Assembly: GCF_901933205.1 (NCBI RefSeq)
Contig: NC_044573.1
Coordinates: 62,053,993-62,117,992, forward strand
Direction: 5' to 3'
Source of the DNA: Camarhynchus parvulus
Taxonomy: Eukaryota > Chordata > Aves > Passeriformes > Thraupidae
DNA length: 64,000 nt
Shown piece by piece: positions 14,001 through 29,000 of the stretch. The notes beneath the pieces were generated by a model. That model saw only the letters and a list, made by a program, of their open reading frames with translations. It was not told the DNA's origin and made no database searches. The position numbers were made by a program, and so were the translations under genes. Within the stretch, counting starts at the first letter, position 1; each line of letters begins with the position of its first letter.

Positions 14001-17000
14001 TATCTTCATAACAAAAATTGCAAGTTCAAAGAAAGCATACAAAACTATTAATATCTTAACTGTGACTTAAGACTTATTCCTCAAGATAATACATTTAGTC
14101 CTCTTTTAGCTTTTCTGCTAAGTCAAGCACTTCAGGGAGAAAAAAAATACTACCAAAAAGATACTACCAAAATAGTATCTTCATAATGGAAAGCTCCACT
14201 AGAAAGAAACTTCAACATTCTGTCTTCTACAAAATGCATCACAACTAAACTTCATTTTTAGCATGTTAAAGAGAAAACTATGGAAACTCATGGAAAGACT
14301 CTGACTAGAAGGAATAGCTCACATTCCTTATCCAAGAGGTGAACTACCAGAGGAACCAAGAGTCATGGCCATCTATATCAGGAAAGAACACCCATCTTTC
14401 TACCGAACTGTAACTTTCACCAAAGGTAGGAAAGAAAACGGCATTCCTAATACCAAACTTCCTGCCAGCATCCATCCATTGCAGGAGGACTTGCAATGCC
14501 TCAAACAAAGAAATTTCTATGTCAAGACTGATCACCTATGCTCAAGATATGACTGGAACCAGTGGTGAGATTGGATGATTAGGAGACTGGAAAGAGAATA
14601 TTTGAAAATCTGAAAAAAATTGGGTTGGATTTTTTTAAGGACACAGATGCTGGACACACCAGAGAGAATAAAGAGCAGGTGAGGAAATAACCTTTCAAAA
14701 CAAAGGACAATGTTGACACTGAAACAAAGGAGAGAAAGCTGACCAGGAACACAAATAGATTGGAAGCTGGACAGCTTTGAATCGCCAAACATGCAACAAG
14801 ACTGGCACCCTAAATCATTTTGAGAAAATTAGTAAATTCTCAAGAAGTTAAGCTTCAGCTTGTCTAACAACAGGAAACATTCCTTCTGTACCTCTCTGTT
14901 AAGGTGCTTTTAAGGTTCAGATCCAAAAAAGAAGACTCAGGTGGTAAAATTTTGCTTGACCGTGGAATAGCTGCACTAGTGATTTCCCTCTGTAAGACTA
15001 ACATGCTGTTTTCTCCTAGTCTGAGCTTTTCATTTTTATTACACAATGTTGAGACATTTCTAAGACAAACAAAAAGTGCCCAAATAAATTTTTGTTACTG
15101 TGCTCAACCAAAAGGACAGTACCTAAAGGCAAATTGCATCATTCAGTGATATTCCTGCAAAGTAAGATTTAATTATCTAGAACTGGATGTTGTCATTTGG
15201 CTAAGAAGCTTCCAATGAAGCAATTTGACTTTTGGCAGTCCTTTTCATTTCTATTAGGCATTTTATCTTACAACTCATATAGAAATACGTTAAGTTGAAT
15301 GAAATGAGAAGAGAGATGGTATCCATCCAGTGAGAATATTGCTTTTTTATTGAAGTATCTGTTTTAATTTCAAATAGTCTTCCACCTTTCTTTTCAATAT
15401 GCTACTCATAAAAATTATATATTGTTTAAATTAATTAGGTGGGATTTAAAATTCATTTGACCATATGTGCCTGCATGCTTATATATAAATATAATAAAAT
15501 TTAAAACCTACAAAGATTTTGTGCTTTCACTGTTTGGATAAAGGGATTATATCGCTCCAATTTATAATTAGGTGGGCTCGATAAAGAAAGTATTTTATGC
15601 AAAGCCTTCACTTTAATTAGAAATTACTTTATTTCTTTACAAATTACCTTCAAGAGGTTTTGACCTTATTTAAGTTTTAATTAGAAATTGGAAATTCTTT
15701 TAGAAATTTTTCTTCATTTTAACGGGGGACTTGGGGTTTTGAATATTGGTCCTTGCCCTATTTGTTTAGTTTAAACCTTGAAGATTAAGGCTTTAATTTT
15801 AAAGAAGAAATTTAAAATGCTGTTTTTCAAGGACAATACTGTTTTCAACAATCAGCACTGCTTCTTCTCTAACACTTAATTTGGAATGTGAGATATTAAA
15901 AACAGGGAAAGGAACTCAAAATTTCACAGCCTGATGCTATTTTCCAAATAAGCAAAGCCAGAAAGAGAGTAAGAAGGAGGGTAGAAGTAGGTTCTTCTGT
16001 TCTGTTTTTTACCCTGTGATGAAAATTATTCTTTACAATAGACAATTATCAGATGGTGATTTCTTCTATGGAAATTCCCATCGGGGAAAAAAAAAAAGTC
16101 TGTTTTCCAGGCAGCTTGTGAGTGTCTTATTAGATTAAGCAAAGAGAAAAAAACACTATACTGCAAATTGCTGTGCATAAATGCAGTAGCAATACTTTCA
16201 TAATACTGGTGGAATAAAAATAATGTGGAAAATTACTGTCCATAAAGGATTCCATACTCCAGTTCCTGAAGGCAGAACTCTTTGGCCAGAGACTGCATAG
16301 CAAGAGCTGAAATGCCACACCAGCATCTCAGCTTGTACCACCCCCGTCCTGAAGTCGCCCTCTTTTTGTCAGTGACACTGTCCAAACAGCCCCTGGTCTC
16401 TGCCAAACTGCTGACCACAGGATTACTGTCAGGATGCTTTTCATCAAGCAGAAAGCTTCCCACAGGCCTGAGGACACTTCAGAGGAGCATTAGTAGCTAT
16501 CAGATACCACCCCCCTTTCTTGTACCTGACCACTTTCAAATATGAGCAGGTTAAACAGCACCTGGGAACAAAGGGATATTTTAGGATAATGTTAAGATGG
16601 GGATTGAAAGAAACAAGGCAAGGCAGAAACCATAGAAATAAGATAAAAGCGAGGAGCAGAAGAAATTAAATAAAAAAGCAATTCAGGGAGAGATATCAGG
16701 ATATTACTATGATCCACAAGAGAAAACCATTCATCTTGTTCCTTCTCTAACCCCTTTTCAAAATTTTCACAGGAAGGTAAGGAAAGAGAAATAGGAAGTA
16801 TTCCTGCATGGAGGACCCATGTTTTACAGTCACATGTCAAGACTGATTTTAAGAATGAACTCAAATAGGGTAAATATACAACAAATCTTATATGTTCCAT
16901 GTAATTTCACATATCATTCCAGCTGACAATTTCCTAGGACCAGACCAGCCTAAGGATTTTCAGTTCAGGATTGACTTCTGTCAAAATCTGCAAGAAGCTA

Positions 17001-20000
17001 ATCTGAACCTGTCCAGACAATAGGGGCACACAGGTCTGCTGATGGATAAGGGGAAGAAAGGTCCTGCACAGAGGCAAAAATGCATGTTTTCAAATATCAC
17101 TGCATAGCTTTTCAGTGCCAGTAAGTTACTGAGTTGAAAGACACCATTTCTCCTACCATAATATTCACTTTTTCTACCCTAGAAATGGAGAACTTCTAAA
17201 CTGGTGCCTACAAATTTATTATTCAAAACTCCTCCAAAAATGCAACTCTTAGTTTCAGACAAGATGCATTAAAATTGGATTAGCCCCTTGTAAGTTTCAA
17301 TTTACAACAATACAATAAACTGAAAACTATAGTGTTTCAAGAGTTATTTAATGAGCCATGTGTTTCCTCATACTATAAGGAATCAATCTCCATCACTGCA
17401 GAAAGCACTAAGAGCCATAATCATTTTAGCCATCCAATTTTAATCTGTCACTCCATGCAAATGACAGTCCTGAGAATTGAACTGAACCGTAAAATTGGAG
17501 TGATAGTGATTTGAGAAAAATCAGCTGAGGACAGCCACTGAGATCTAGAATGCAGCATAATTAAGCTTTAAATTACTGAGGAAATTGAATAACTGACTTG
17601 AGATCCATTAATAAGTATTATATTTTATTAAGAGTAGAGGTATCATGAACTATGCAGCATACATAGTTTCAAGAGGTCAGTTCCCCACAGGACAAATCTA
17701 ATTTGAGTTCCAAAAAGAGCTCCAATATCTTTGTCATAGTACAGAATGAAGATTTATTTCAGCCTTTCAGCTTTAAAGAAAGCCTTAGTCTGAACTGCTC
17801 AGCTATACTTTATCTTTATAAAGGTGGTTGAAAAAATATGATTTCCTGCATGCTAACTCCAGCTTCCCTCTTCTTCTGCACTCCTGAACAACTGCTGGTG
17901 GTGCACACATGCAATATGTGCCTGGGAGTCCAGGGAGTTTCAATATTGTTTGAGGGAGAACTGTCATTCAAGTTATTACTCCAGAGGACCATAAATCATT
18001 GGTGTTGAATTCTAACTTCAGACATCAGCCCTCTGTCTTTGTAAAGCCATATAAGCATGGGTGTCTCCGGAGGACAGAGACGCCCTTTCTAGGGAGAAAA
18101 TCTTCCAGTAAAACCAGAGATTCACAACAACTGGGAAAATAAATAGTTACATGTTTTACCATACATATCTAGGACAAGGCTAATGTGTTTGCTGAGCTAT
18201 CAAGATATGCCGGTAATGAAGAAATGTGATGGTGGAATCTCTCTTAAAATCAAGCTTTTGAAACTCTTGAAAATTCATGTGCAAGGAATTGGGAGATCAA
18301 AACCAGAAATGCAGATGTCTTCTTGCTAAGATAAAAGTGGAACCCATGTGAATGTATTCTCAGCAAGAGACAACAACAGTAGCCTCAGCTGGCATCATAT
18401 GGATACCCACAGAGAAAATAACTCAACTCTGAAACTGTCTGGAATGCAGGGTCCAGTGCTGGGCTTCCAGTACAAGGCAGGCAGAGACATACTGGACACA
18501 GTCCAGCAAAGGGCCAGAAGATGACTCAGGGGTTGGAGCATCTCTCATACAGAGACAGAGAGCTGGGAATGTCCAGCCTGGAGGAAAGAAAACTCGGGGG
18601 AATCTCAGCAATGTACATAAACACCTGAAGGGAGGGTATAATATCTGGAGGGATAAGAATCTGGAGCCAGGCTTTTTCAGTGGTCCCCAATGACAGGATC
18701 AGAGGCCGTGGGAACAGACTGAAACACAGAAGGGTCCTTCTGAATATAAGGAAAACATCTAAAAAACACTGATGAAAAACATAAAATCACTGAGGTTAAA
18801 TAGTCTTTTTACCAGATATTTCTCAAACCACTTACCACAGTTGTGCTAATTTTGAAATTCCTCACCAGCAGAAGTAACCAGTGTGATAACAGACTCCTCA
18901 AAGGCAATGAAAAAAATTTTTTTGCTGGTAGATGTTAATATTTACCCCTATGCAAGTTACTCAAGCTTCTTGGCTTGGCTGAGGTCACTCACCTTAACAA
19001 GGTACTGTCAAAAAACGTGCTAGGCTTTCTCCGCCTAAACAAAGGCTCACCTTACCTCCAAACCCTGACATTTCATGCATCAAACTCTTTGAAACAGGAT
19101 TGCAAAACATAGCCACTGCCAAAGCTGTCTGCACAACACTGAACAAGTTCAGTTTCCAAAGGCTGGGAATGAGCTGCCTCCCCAGTTCTGGCACCCACCA
19201 GTGAGCCCACCTTTTCAGAAATGTCAGAGGGCAACACAGGCAGCTCACAGACCAGGGAAAGTCAGCAACAGTCAAATTAACTCCATTCATTAACCATACC
19301 TTGAGGAAAGAAGTTCAATTTCCTTTTTGAAATTGACAATTTGCTGCTCTGCTCTTAGCTCTAGCAACATAACAAAGCGTGGTTGCATTTGAAAATACGT
19401 TTTTTCTAAGTATAGCATTATTTACAAAGATATTGCTTTTGCATATGTAACATCTTCAGATGTTTATAACTAGAGATTGCAAAATGTTTATTGCTCTACA
19501 GCTAAAACCTTATTCAAATGGTAGCATCTTAAGTGCAATGCAATATACTAGACCAGTGTAACCTACTTTTTCCAGGAAGCGTAAGAATGTATGCAAAAAA
19601 GATCCTCCCTCCCTCCCTTATTGTATTTGCAGGTTTCCCAGACAAAGGAAGGAATGATGAATCTGACTCCATGTTCTTAGAAGGCTAATTTATTATTTTA
19701 AGATACTATATTATATTAAAGAATACTATACTAAACTATACCAAAGAATACAGAAAGGATACTTACAGAAGGCTAAAAAGATAATAATGAAAACTCATGA
19801 CTCCTTCCAGAGTCTTGACACAGCTTGACCCAGATTGGCCAATAAGTCAGAACAATTCACATGAAACCAATGAAGCAATCACCTGCTGGTAAACAATGTC
19901 CAAACACATTCCAAAGCAGCAAAACACAGGAGAAGTGAGTCAGATAATTGCTTTCCTTTTTCTCTGAGGCTTCTCAGCTTCCCAGGAGAAGAATCCTGGG

Positions 20001-23000
20001 CAAAGGGATTTTTCCAGAAAATATGACAGTGACAGTCCCCCACCTTCCATTCTGCTTTTCTGATTTAGCCACATTCTGATTTGCAGCCCTCTTCTACAGC
20101 ATGGATTAAGTATTCTGCTTTCCTCTACTCCTGTCACTCCAGTGCTAGTGGTTGGCTCTACTCAGAGAATTAAATCCCCAGCAGAGGGATGATGGCATAT
20201 GGCATGTGTGAGTGGACTGAACGGAAGGCAGAGAGCCCTGCTGGCTGTCTCCTGTCTCCCATCCATCAGCCCCACAGAGGGCATCGTGCCGCGCTGTCCG
20301 GTGCATCTGCGCTATTAGCGCCGCAGCCGTGCAGCCGCCATCCACGACGTGCAGGCTGCAGCTGTAAAGGCCCCTGCTGTGACCACCACATGTACCTCAG
20401 AGGGAGGCTGAAAATACACAGCTCCCCACTTCAGCGAGAGTATCATTAAACATTAAACCGTAAACAAGCTTCTACGTCTGCCTAGCTGAACAGGCAAGAG
20501 TCATTCCTCAGCAACACAGGACGAGCTGAAATAAAATCAGAGCCAATGGTAATATAAGCAGACACGGTCTCTTCCAACTTATCCATTCACAAATGGATGC
20601 TGCTGTTGAGACTGTGTCACAAAGCTCTTGCACCTGTGAAAAAAAATAGTTTAAGCAAGTGAAATCTTCTGTTAGGTATTACCAGGTGTGAGGTCACAGC
20701 AGGATGCAGATACACACTCAAAATGCACCACATTTTCTAGAGATAAGACAATTTCAATTGTCGATGAACAGAACTCCACTGAAATCTAAAAGGAATGTGT
20801 CAAACAGTGCGAGCGTGTCTGAGTATAAAAATCATTATGCCCCAAACAGCAAATAGTCCCTTAAAAAAATATTAACATGGATAATTGGGCAATTTCCAGT
20901 AGTCTATTCACTTTAACATAGATTTAAGAGCTCAGGCTATCAGCACAGGACAAAAAAGGCATTTCCTATCTAGGAACGAGAATCAGTTCCTTGTGCCCTA
21001 CTGGTAAATCAATTATGTATTAGAGCTGCTGCTGCTTGACTTTTAATCCACATTAGTTCACAGACCTTAAACAAATTTGATGCTACCGTATTAAAAAGGG
21101 AAAGCACTAGAACAAGTTATACATAAACAAAAAGGAAAACAGATCAAGCAAGAGACCAATTAATCAGTCAGATGCTGGCAGTGAGGAGATGGGCTGCCTA
21201 CTGCCAGCACACAGGGAAATATAAACACACAGATAAATCACTTAAATTTCCTTAAATGTAATTAAATCCAACCTGGAATAACCATAAGATGATTTTTAAC
21301 ATGTTTATTTGTTAACCTTATTTTTTGGCAATTCAGACAAAGAAATTTGCTGACGTGTATATATGTGTACAGTGTAGTACTATAGATTTATAATACACGT
21401 TCTCATCCTGAAATCAAAACTACATTTTGATCCACATTCTGGACATCAGACACCAGCTGTATGCTTAGCCATTTGAAGATCCTGGCTGTGTATTTGCTGA
21501 AACAGATCATTTAAAGCAGTACTTCAGTCAGCTCTGCTCATTTTGGAGTCTGGCTGATAAACCTTCACATGTAGCCGAAGCATTAAAAAATCTTCCATTT
21601 TCTGAGCCCAAATTCCTGCATCATTGTATCCACTACAATCTTTCAGCACTAAAATTAAAGGCAGCATGAATATTTAAATGTTCTGTGACAAGAATGCAGC
21701 AGTTAAATCTGCCAGTATACAAAATGCAAAGGCTACCTTAGAATTTGAGTTCACTGGAGGGAGGGAGGGAGGGTAGGAAAGTAGATGTAAAAAAAAAAAA
21801 AAGGAGGGGGGAAATTATCTCAGAATTCTTGCTAGCTACTGCTACTGCCCCCCAGGAGCTGTATTTGAGTGCTCTAAGCTTCCATTTCCTTACAAAGAAT
21901 GTTATTTAGTTGAAATATTTTTTCCTACAGTGCACAACAGTGTCTCCTGGAGACAGGAACAGATACAGCCTAGAGGTAAATGGGGATCTGAATGCTCCAC
22001 TCAATGCTGGCAGCTTTCCCAAAATTAAACACTTCAATTTTGACCTGTATGATACTTTTCAAATTAAAAAAAGACTCTCTAGAAGGGAGATATTTTACAT
22101 AAACATTTTATTTTAATTGTTATGGAAAATTTGGGATTCTTCTTAGAAAGGCTTTAGAGTCAAAGGCTATATAATGTTTCTGTTTAAATTTTTAGAAGAA
22201 CTATAGCCTATGTTTCTGTGGATAAGAATGCAGCATCTTGCAGCTATTCTAACAGATACCATTCTGTTACTTGCTGGGATCATACACAACACAAGCTTAC
22301 ACCAGGATAAGGAATTGAATTTCATGCAGATCTGATATGGAGAGTTATGTGATGCAATAAATCATAGACAAGCACAATCCTGTGTGTCCCAAGACACTCT
22401 CAGTATTCAAACAGATTGCTCTGTTATTTTAAGCTGTCACACTGCTGCAAATTTCATCACCCAGTACTGTGACTGTGACAGACCTCATCTGCAAAGTGAG
22501 GCCAGGCAGAACAACCTCCAGGTGGAACCCAAAGTGATGCCCAGTGGTTGTTGGCACTTCAGTAATTGGTTCTTCTCCTCTGGCTCAACTCTACCCCAAA
22601 GTTCCAGCACAACTGAACAGTTGGTGTGCTCACTGAAACTGCCAGCTCTCAGCAGGAAAAAAGTAATGAAGGTTCTTGACCATTTCTGTGTGTATAAAGT
22701 CCCATGGTGACATTGTAGACAGAGAAGCATTAACCTCAATGATTTGGTCAAATAACAACTGGAGGAATCTCATTCTGCATATCTAAATCCAGTCTATACT
22801 TTCAGCTGATTCCAGCATTTTTACAGCAGCATTTAACTGCCTCAAAGTGTCATCAAGAATGAGAAAACACCAGACACGACAACTTACCCAATGTTAGATG
22901 TGATCATGTCATCACCATGAATAAGAGTTTATAGCAAGTGGGTTTGATGAGCCTGACTAACTCTGTGACATTCCAATCCTGCTACATCAGCCTGCAGGGG

Positions 23001-26000
23001 TGAGTGCAGGCTCATCAAAGATCTCCAAAGCAATGTTCTTCACACACAGCTCACTCACTTCAACTCACTGTGGACTTGCAGTAGTTTGATTGTATCGGGT
23101 GCACTACATCATTTCTAACTACAGAGCCAGGCATTCTCCCTAATGAAATGTACCATAAGTAGTAACAAGATACACAAAGTAACATTCTACAAAATTCCAA
23201 GCATTCCAAGCAGCATCTACACTGCACAATTAACAGTGCCCAGAAACATTCATGGAGGAGAAACTCATTATCTATACCGTGAAACTGTTAAAGTCATAGC
23301 CACCGTCCCTCTCCCAAACAGTTTGGAAGGTAAACAGAAATCAAATACTGTTTCCAAAATGACCTTTGAATGTAGCTATATGCTTAGGTTAACAAAAATA
23401 GTAATAGTCAGGACATAACCACTACAGCAGAAGGGAGCAGCCCTGGGCATATCTGTTTTATTAGTACATAGTTATACTCAGCAAGAAACTCAGGAAAACA
23501 TGAAGCAATTTTAAATTATTATGCCTCATAAAAAACAAACATATTCACTTTCAAAAGTTAGTTATGGATTTTTAAAATTCTATTCATCACACAGATTAAA
23601 CCTTTTAAATACCATTAATTAAACAGAGTGGCTACTCAAGCACTATGAGGTCTATTGTGTAAATACACAGTAAGGAGTCCTGAGAGATGTTTTTGCTCAC
23701 TACAGTGACCTCTATTGAATAGCTTTTTTTTACAAAAATTGGAATTACACCAATGCTTCTGCTCATATCATCCCTGTTGAAATTTTTATTGTCCATATTC
23801 TGTACAGGTGTAATTGTGACTAGAAATGGCTGCAAGACAAACAATTCTCCATGCAAAATATGCATCATTATTACTTTCTTAGCCATCAGGTCTTCAGCAT
23901 CTCAGTTCCTTTTCAAAATCACTGAGAAATGTAGTCATTTAAATTTAAGGTAAGTTATAAATATATAATATATATTACTATTATAACTTATTATTAGAAG
24001 TTATAAGTTCTGTCCATATTCCAATTAATTCAGCAGGTAACTCAAAGGTTTCAACCAAGAACCCTGGGATCAGTAACAATATTTAGTAAAGGGGGAAAGT
24101 GAGGGGGAAGAGCCCAGATCTGAATATCAGTCACAAGGGAAGAACACCAGAACTCACTCACAGATAAGCAGAAGTAGTGAGAGCATGCAGGGGTTTGGAG
24201 AACCCCAGTCACAGCAACATATCTGCCTGTGAGGAGCTGGACTCTGCATCAGGTAAGAATCAAGTCCAGTCTGGGTAAAGTGATAAATTCAAAACAAAGT
24301 GATAAATCCAAAATAATTTTTTAAAAAATCCACATGCAGGGCTCTGAATGTTGATGAAAATAACTATTTCTGATAGTCTTAAAGAGTAACTCATCTGAGC
24401 TATGTGATTCTCCTTTTCCAGAACAACGTACCTGTCTGAAAACAGTTCTCCTCTACTAAGCATCTACTGAATGCTTTTTCTATGTAAGAGGCTCCATATG
24501 CATATAATAAAAACAACTTATTCCCTATAATCAGTAGGGTGAACAGCACAACCCCAGTGGGAACAGGAGCTAGATTAACAGACAAGCTGAATTCATAGCA
24601 AATAAAAAATGTGAGCAAGACCTTGCATAGTTTTGCATTTCAAAGAGAAAAAAAATGGATTTACAAGCGTTTTTTACTTTTGAAATAAAACTCTCCCTCA
24701 TTGTGTTGGTTTTCTTTGACGCTAACAAAAATACAGATGTAGGTGTGTTTGCAAAAAAATTGTCTTTTCTACAACACTATTTTTAAACAAATGTTGACAG
24801 ATCAATATAGCTCAGAATCAGAGCAAAGACTTTACAATATGTACTCCAATATAGCACAAAGTTTATAAAATAGATGCATTGTTGCATTGTTGATCAGCAG
24901 GCTGTATATAGTTTTATATAGTCCAGACAAGCTATAATTATTCCCTGATCCATACCTATCATACTGACACGTGCTTTTCAGTACTACACAAAGCAAAAAC
25001 AAGTACAGATGCTATTTACTATCAAAGCATGTGCACAAGTATGTGCATCATCTACAATTTCTGCAGATGAAAAGTATTCCCAGTGAGGATCATACTGCAT
25101 TGCCCTGGACATGGCTTCCAGCCAGGTAGGGAAGATATTTTCTCTTCAAATGAGAGATCTGAAATTATGCCTGAAGCAAGAATCAAACCAGAAGTCAAAA
25201 TTTTGAAATTCAAGCAAGTAACTCTCTGTCCAACCTGGCAGGCCTAGCTTTGTTCAATTCCACATCAGATTGACACCAGCTCTGATGATCTCCACGGACA
25301 GGCGACCACTGCCAACTCTCCAAAGCTGCAGGGCTTTGGAAGCACAGGAGGCTGCACCAGAGCTTGCAGGAGCATGAAGATAGACACAGAGAACACATAA
25401 AGGCACAGAAAGACACCAGCATCATGGATGGGAAAGTTTGGACCTCCTGCACTGTGTCAGCAGTGAGCATCATGTCTAGCTCACGAGGAAACAGGGTTTG
25501 GATCAGTTTTGGCGAAAGTCACCTGCACACTCACTGCAGGTAACCACTGAGCCTTTTCTGCAAGGATGGAGAGCTGCATTCATTACTTTAAATGTGTTAA
25601 CTAGAAATTTAATTGTTAAAACTAATTAAAGATATTGAAAAGCTGGATTTGACTCAATGTTATGTAACACTAAAGGAAATTAGATCTATTTTAGGACTCT
25701 AAAAATGAGTGCAAAACAAATGGCACACACAAATATGAGCCTCTATCCCCAGGTCTCACTTCACAGCCTGGACATCTCCCAGCCTCAACACGCTCACCTG
25801 TTACCTGGGAAACAACATGGAAATTTTACTTTCTAGCACCAACTCCTCTAACTCTATGCCCGATGACATTTTCTTGCAGAGACAGCTCCTATTTTCACCC
25901 CTCCTGCTCCTTCTCATTAACATACAAATGCATTACAGTACATTTCATTCTAGAAGAACTTGCTGTTCATCCCATTTCTATTTTACAGCTAATGCTCAAG

Positions 26001-29000
26001 AAACAGGATGCCCTTAGTTACTGCCATTTTCCATCCTTTCTGCCTTCTCCCCAGTGTCCCTGATCCATGTCGATTGTCCTTCCCAGGTTTCCCCAGTGCC
26101 TTGGGTGCTGAGGGTCACCTTTCCCCTCATCACCTACAGCCTTCAGCGCTTTTTCCTTGCTCACTTCACGCTGAACATCATCCCTAGAGAACTCCCTTTT
26201 CCTATGAGCATTTCAGTGTCATTCCTGTGTTAATACACAAATAACCTTATGTCTTCCACTGCCAAGCCTCACCCATTACTACTTGTCTGAAAGCTCACTA
26301 ACAGCACTGAGCTCAAATTCACTCCATTTTTTTTTTTTTTTCTAGTGTTGCAGCAATCCTCACTATAAACTCAGCCAGCAAATTCACAGCTCTGGGTTTC
26401 TCTGTAAAGTCCTGTTCTCCTCTAACACCACAGTGTCTGCAAGACCAACACTTACCACATCTTTCCACATACAATGTTGTGGGAAACCTGACCCTGTTAT
26501 CTTTAATATCCTACTGCCACATTTTGTGCTGCCTAGAAGTTATTCTAAGGGTTGAGGTTTTTTTAATCAATATGTGTTTGATGAGCCCAGGGCTGTGAAT
26601 TTCAGTCCATGTTGAAAGGATCAAACCCAAGAGAGAAAGGACAAGAACACATCACCCACCTAACAGAAGCAAAAAGGGAAACTAGGCTGACACTATTTGA
26701 GTGACCAAATTGTGATCTATGCGAAACCTGACTGAAATCCCTTCTAAGTTTTTATTGTGTGTTGAAAAGAACATCAAGGTTCTGAACGAGGAGGGGTGAG
26801 AGAAGCAAGCAACACCTGCCCCAATATGATGCACAAATAGCAAAAACATTCATTTTGAAACCATCTGCTTTGCAGCAGAGCATGTCTCCTGCAATACAAT
26901 ATGTGAGTCAAAGCAGATTATGCCTGGGCTTTGCTGCAGAACATGAACAAAGCAAGTCATCCCAAAGCAGCCCCCCCCGACATCAAACCACGACGGATGC
27001 AAGGTCAGGAATGCCAAACAAAAAGCTGAACAGCCTGCCAGGGCTGCACTCACTCCATCCGGCCTTACCTCAGGAAGAGGGACAGATGGTGCCAGTGACT
27101 CAGAAGAATGCCAAAAGGCTCTCATCTCACAGCAATAACCTATGTCCTGGCCCTGTGACAGTCTGTCATCCAAGCAAATGATATTTTTCAAGGACATAAG
27201 TGTGAACTTGATGCTGCTAGCAAAACATGACAGAGTATTTTCACAGACAACCTCTCTTTTTGCAACCTGGGCAAAGATAATTCTATTCTGCAGTTTCACC
27301 TGTGTGCCCCTCTGTGTGAGAAGGCAGGGCCTTGGGTAATAATGCCTGGCAACATAAATTACAGCTTAGTGTACTTCTTCTAACTTTAAATTGTCAAAAA
27401 CCTATCCAGGAATAAAAAGCCTCGGGGAAAGCATAAAAGATTTGTGAACAAGACTTTATAACCTTAAAAGAAATCAATCCCAACTTTAAAATGTGTAAAA
27501 ATACCCCCAACAAACCAGATCCTCCAGATTCTGCTTTTGTATTTTCTGGGTTTTTTTCAATTACTGTATTTGCAAAATAGAACAAAGCAATTGTAGGTCT
27601 TTTCCCTGCCTCTTTAATTTTTTTTTCCATTTGCAAAGTGCAAAATAATGGCTTCCCATTTCTACTGCGGGGAAAAATTGCTATTGCACTTCTTTTCCCC
27701 AAAAGCGGGCACTGAGTGAATAAACACCGGGAAACACTGGCTCAACATCTGGTCCCATACAGGAGACAAGACTAATTTAGGACAAACAGAACAGGGATAA
27801 AGCTTTGTATTGGTAGACCAAGACCTGGGCACAAATGAGCTGCTGAGAAGACTCATGCCAGTAACAGCTCCTAGGATGGCATTCTTAGAGACACAATGCT
27901 GTAATGACATAACGACATTAAGCTTCATAGGGAAGAATAATTTTCTCCTATTAGACAAAATAGCACAGAATGAGACAGCTACATCTTGGCCCAAAGTGCT
28001 ATTCTGGGGAGCTGTTCCACAACGAAAGCTTTATATTGCATCTTTACGTCCCTTACGACACAGACACTTCTACTCTTCCAGTCTCGGCTCAGTACACCAA
28101 ACACTTGGGGGCTTGTCAGCAACAACTCCGTTTCCATTTGCCCTCCCAATCAGAGTTGTTTCTCAAGAGAGCCACCCTGCTTCACATGGGCCCTGAAGTA
28201 CTCAGCCCTCTGTCCCATTCTTTTTTTCCCATGTGTCAGTCTGAGTGTGAGTTTACATATCACCTCTGTGCTGGTAGCTCACACAGAGATATCTCCAGTG
28301 CCCTTCTGAACAATAATTTAAATTTGAAGTGCGTTGTTCTTAAAATGTCCAGCAAAAGCCCAATGTAGCAAGAAAAAAGACATCTTAAACCTGCCAGCCT
28401 TGCCACTATTCTCAAACCTTGCACATGACAGAGCTGAGTCATTCATCACATTCAGGCCCTGTCATATTCGATTTCAGCTGCTCTCAAGCCCCACACATCC
28501 CACCTCTGTTTACATTCTGCAAATTCTCCTTGCATGGTGTTGCTTAGACAATGTAACTGGCTGAGAAAATGTGCTCACCAATGCAGCAAATTATCTTTTT
28601 TTTCCAAAAACACAGAAGTGTGGCTTTCCTGTTTTTCAGGGAAGACATCAGTGCTGCAGATGCACGTTTTTTCATCTCAATCCTCAAGTCTGCTTTCTTA
28701 GGCTGTGATTTAATGAAAGATTAAAGACTAGCTTATGAAAGTTCACCACAGCAACTGCTGATGTCATTGGGAACTGGATTCACAGTCTGGGCTTAAAGAA
28801 AGATGAAGACCATATTGATAATTGACAATATTTCTGACATTATTCATCTACCTAATTAAGCCACAACTCCATGCCACTACATATGCTCAAAACTGAATGA
28901 ACAGAAGATGAAGCACCATTAATATGCTTAGCTATTGGTGCTACATAAAAGTATCCCACAGAAATTAACTGTTCATGGAAGGTGTAGATGATTTACTCCT

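Noticed and set aside
26850..27299. 149-codon open frame on the minus strand in intron 2
   Set aside because: No family similarity, no splice-consistent context, and overlapping equally long frames on the other strand.
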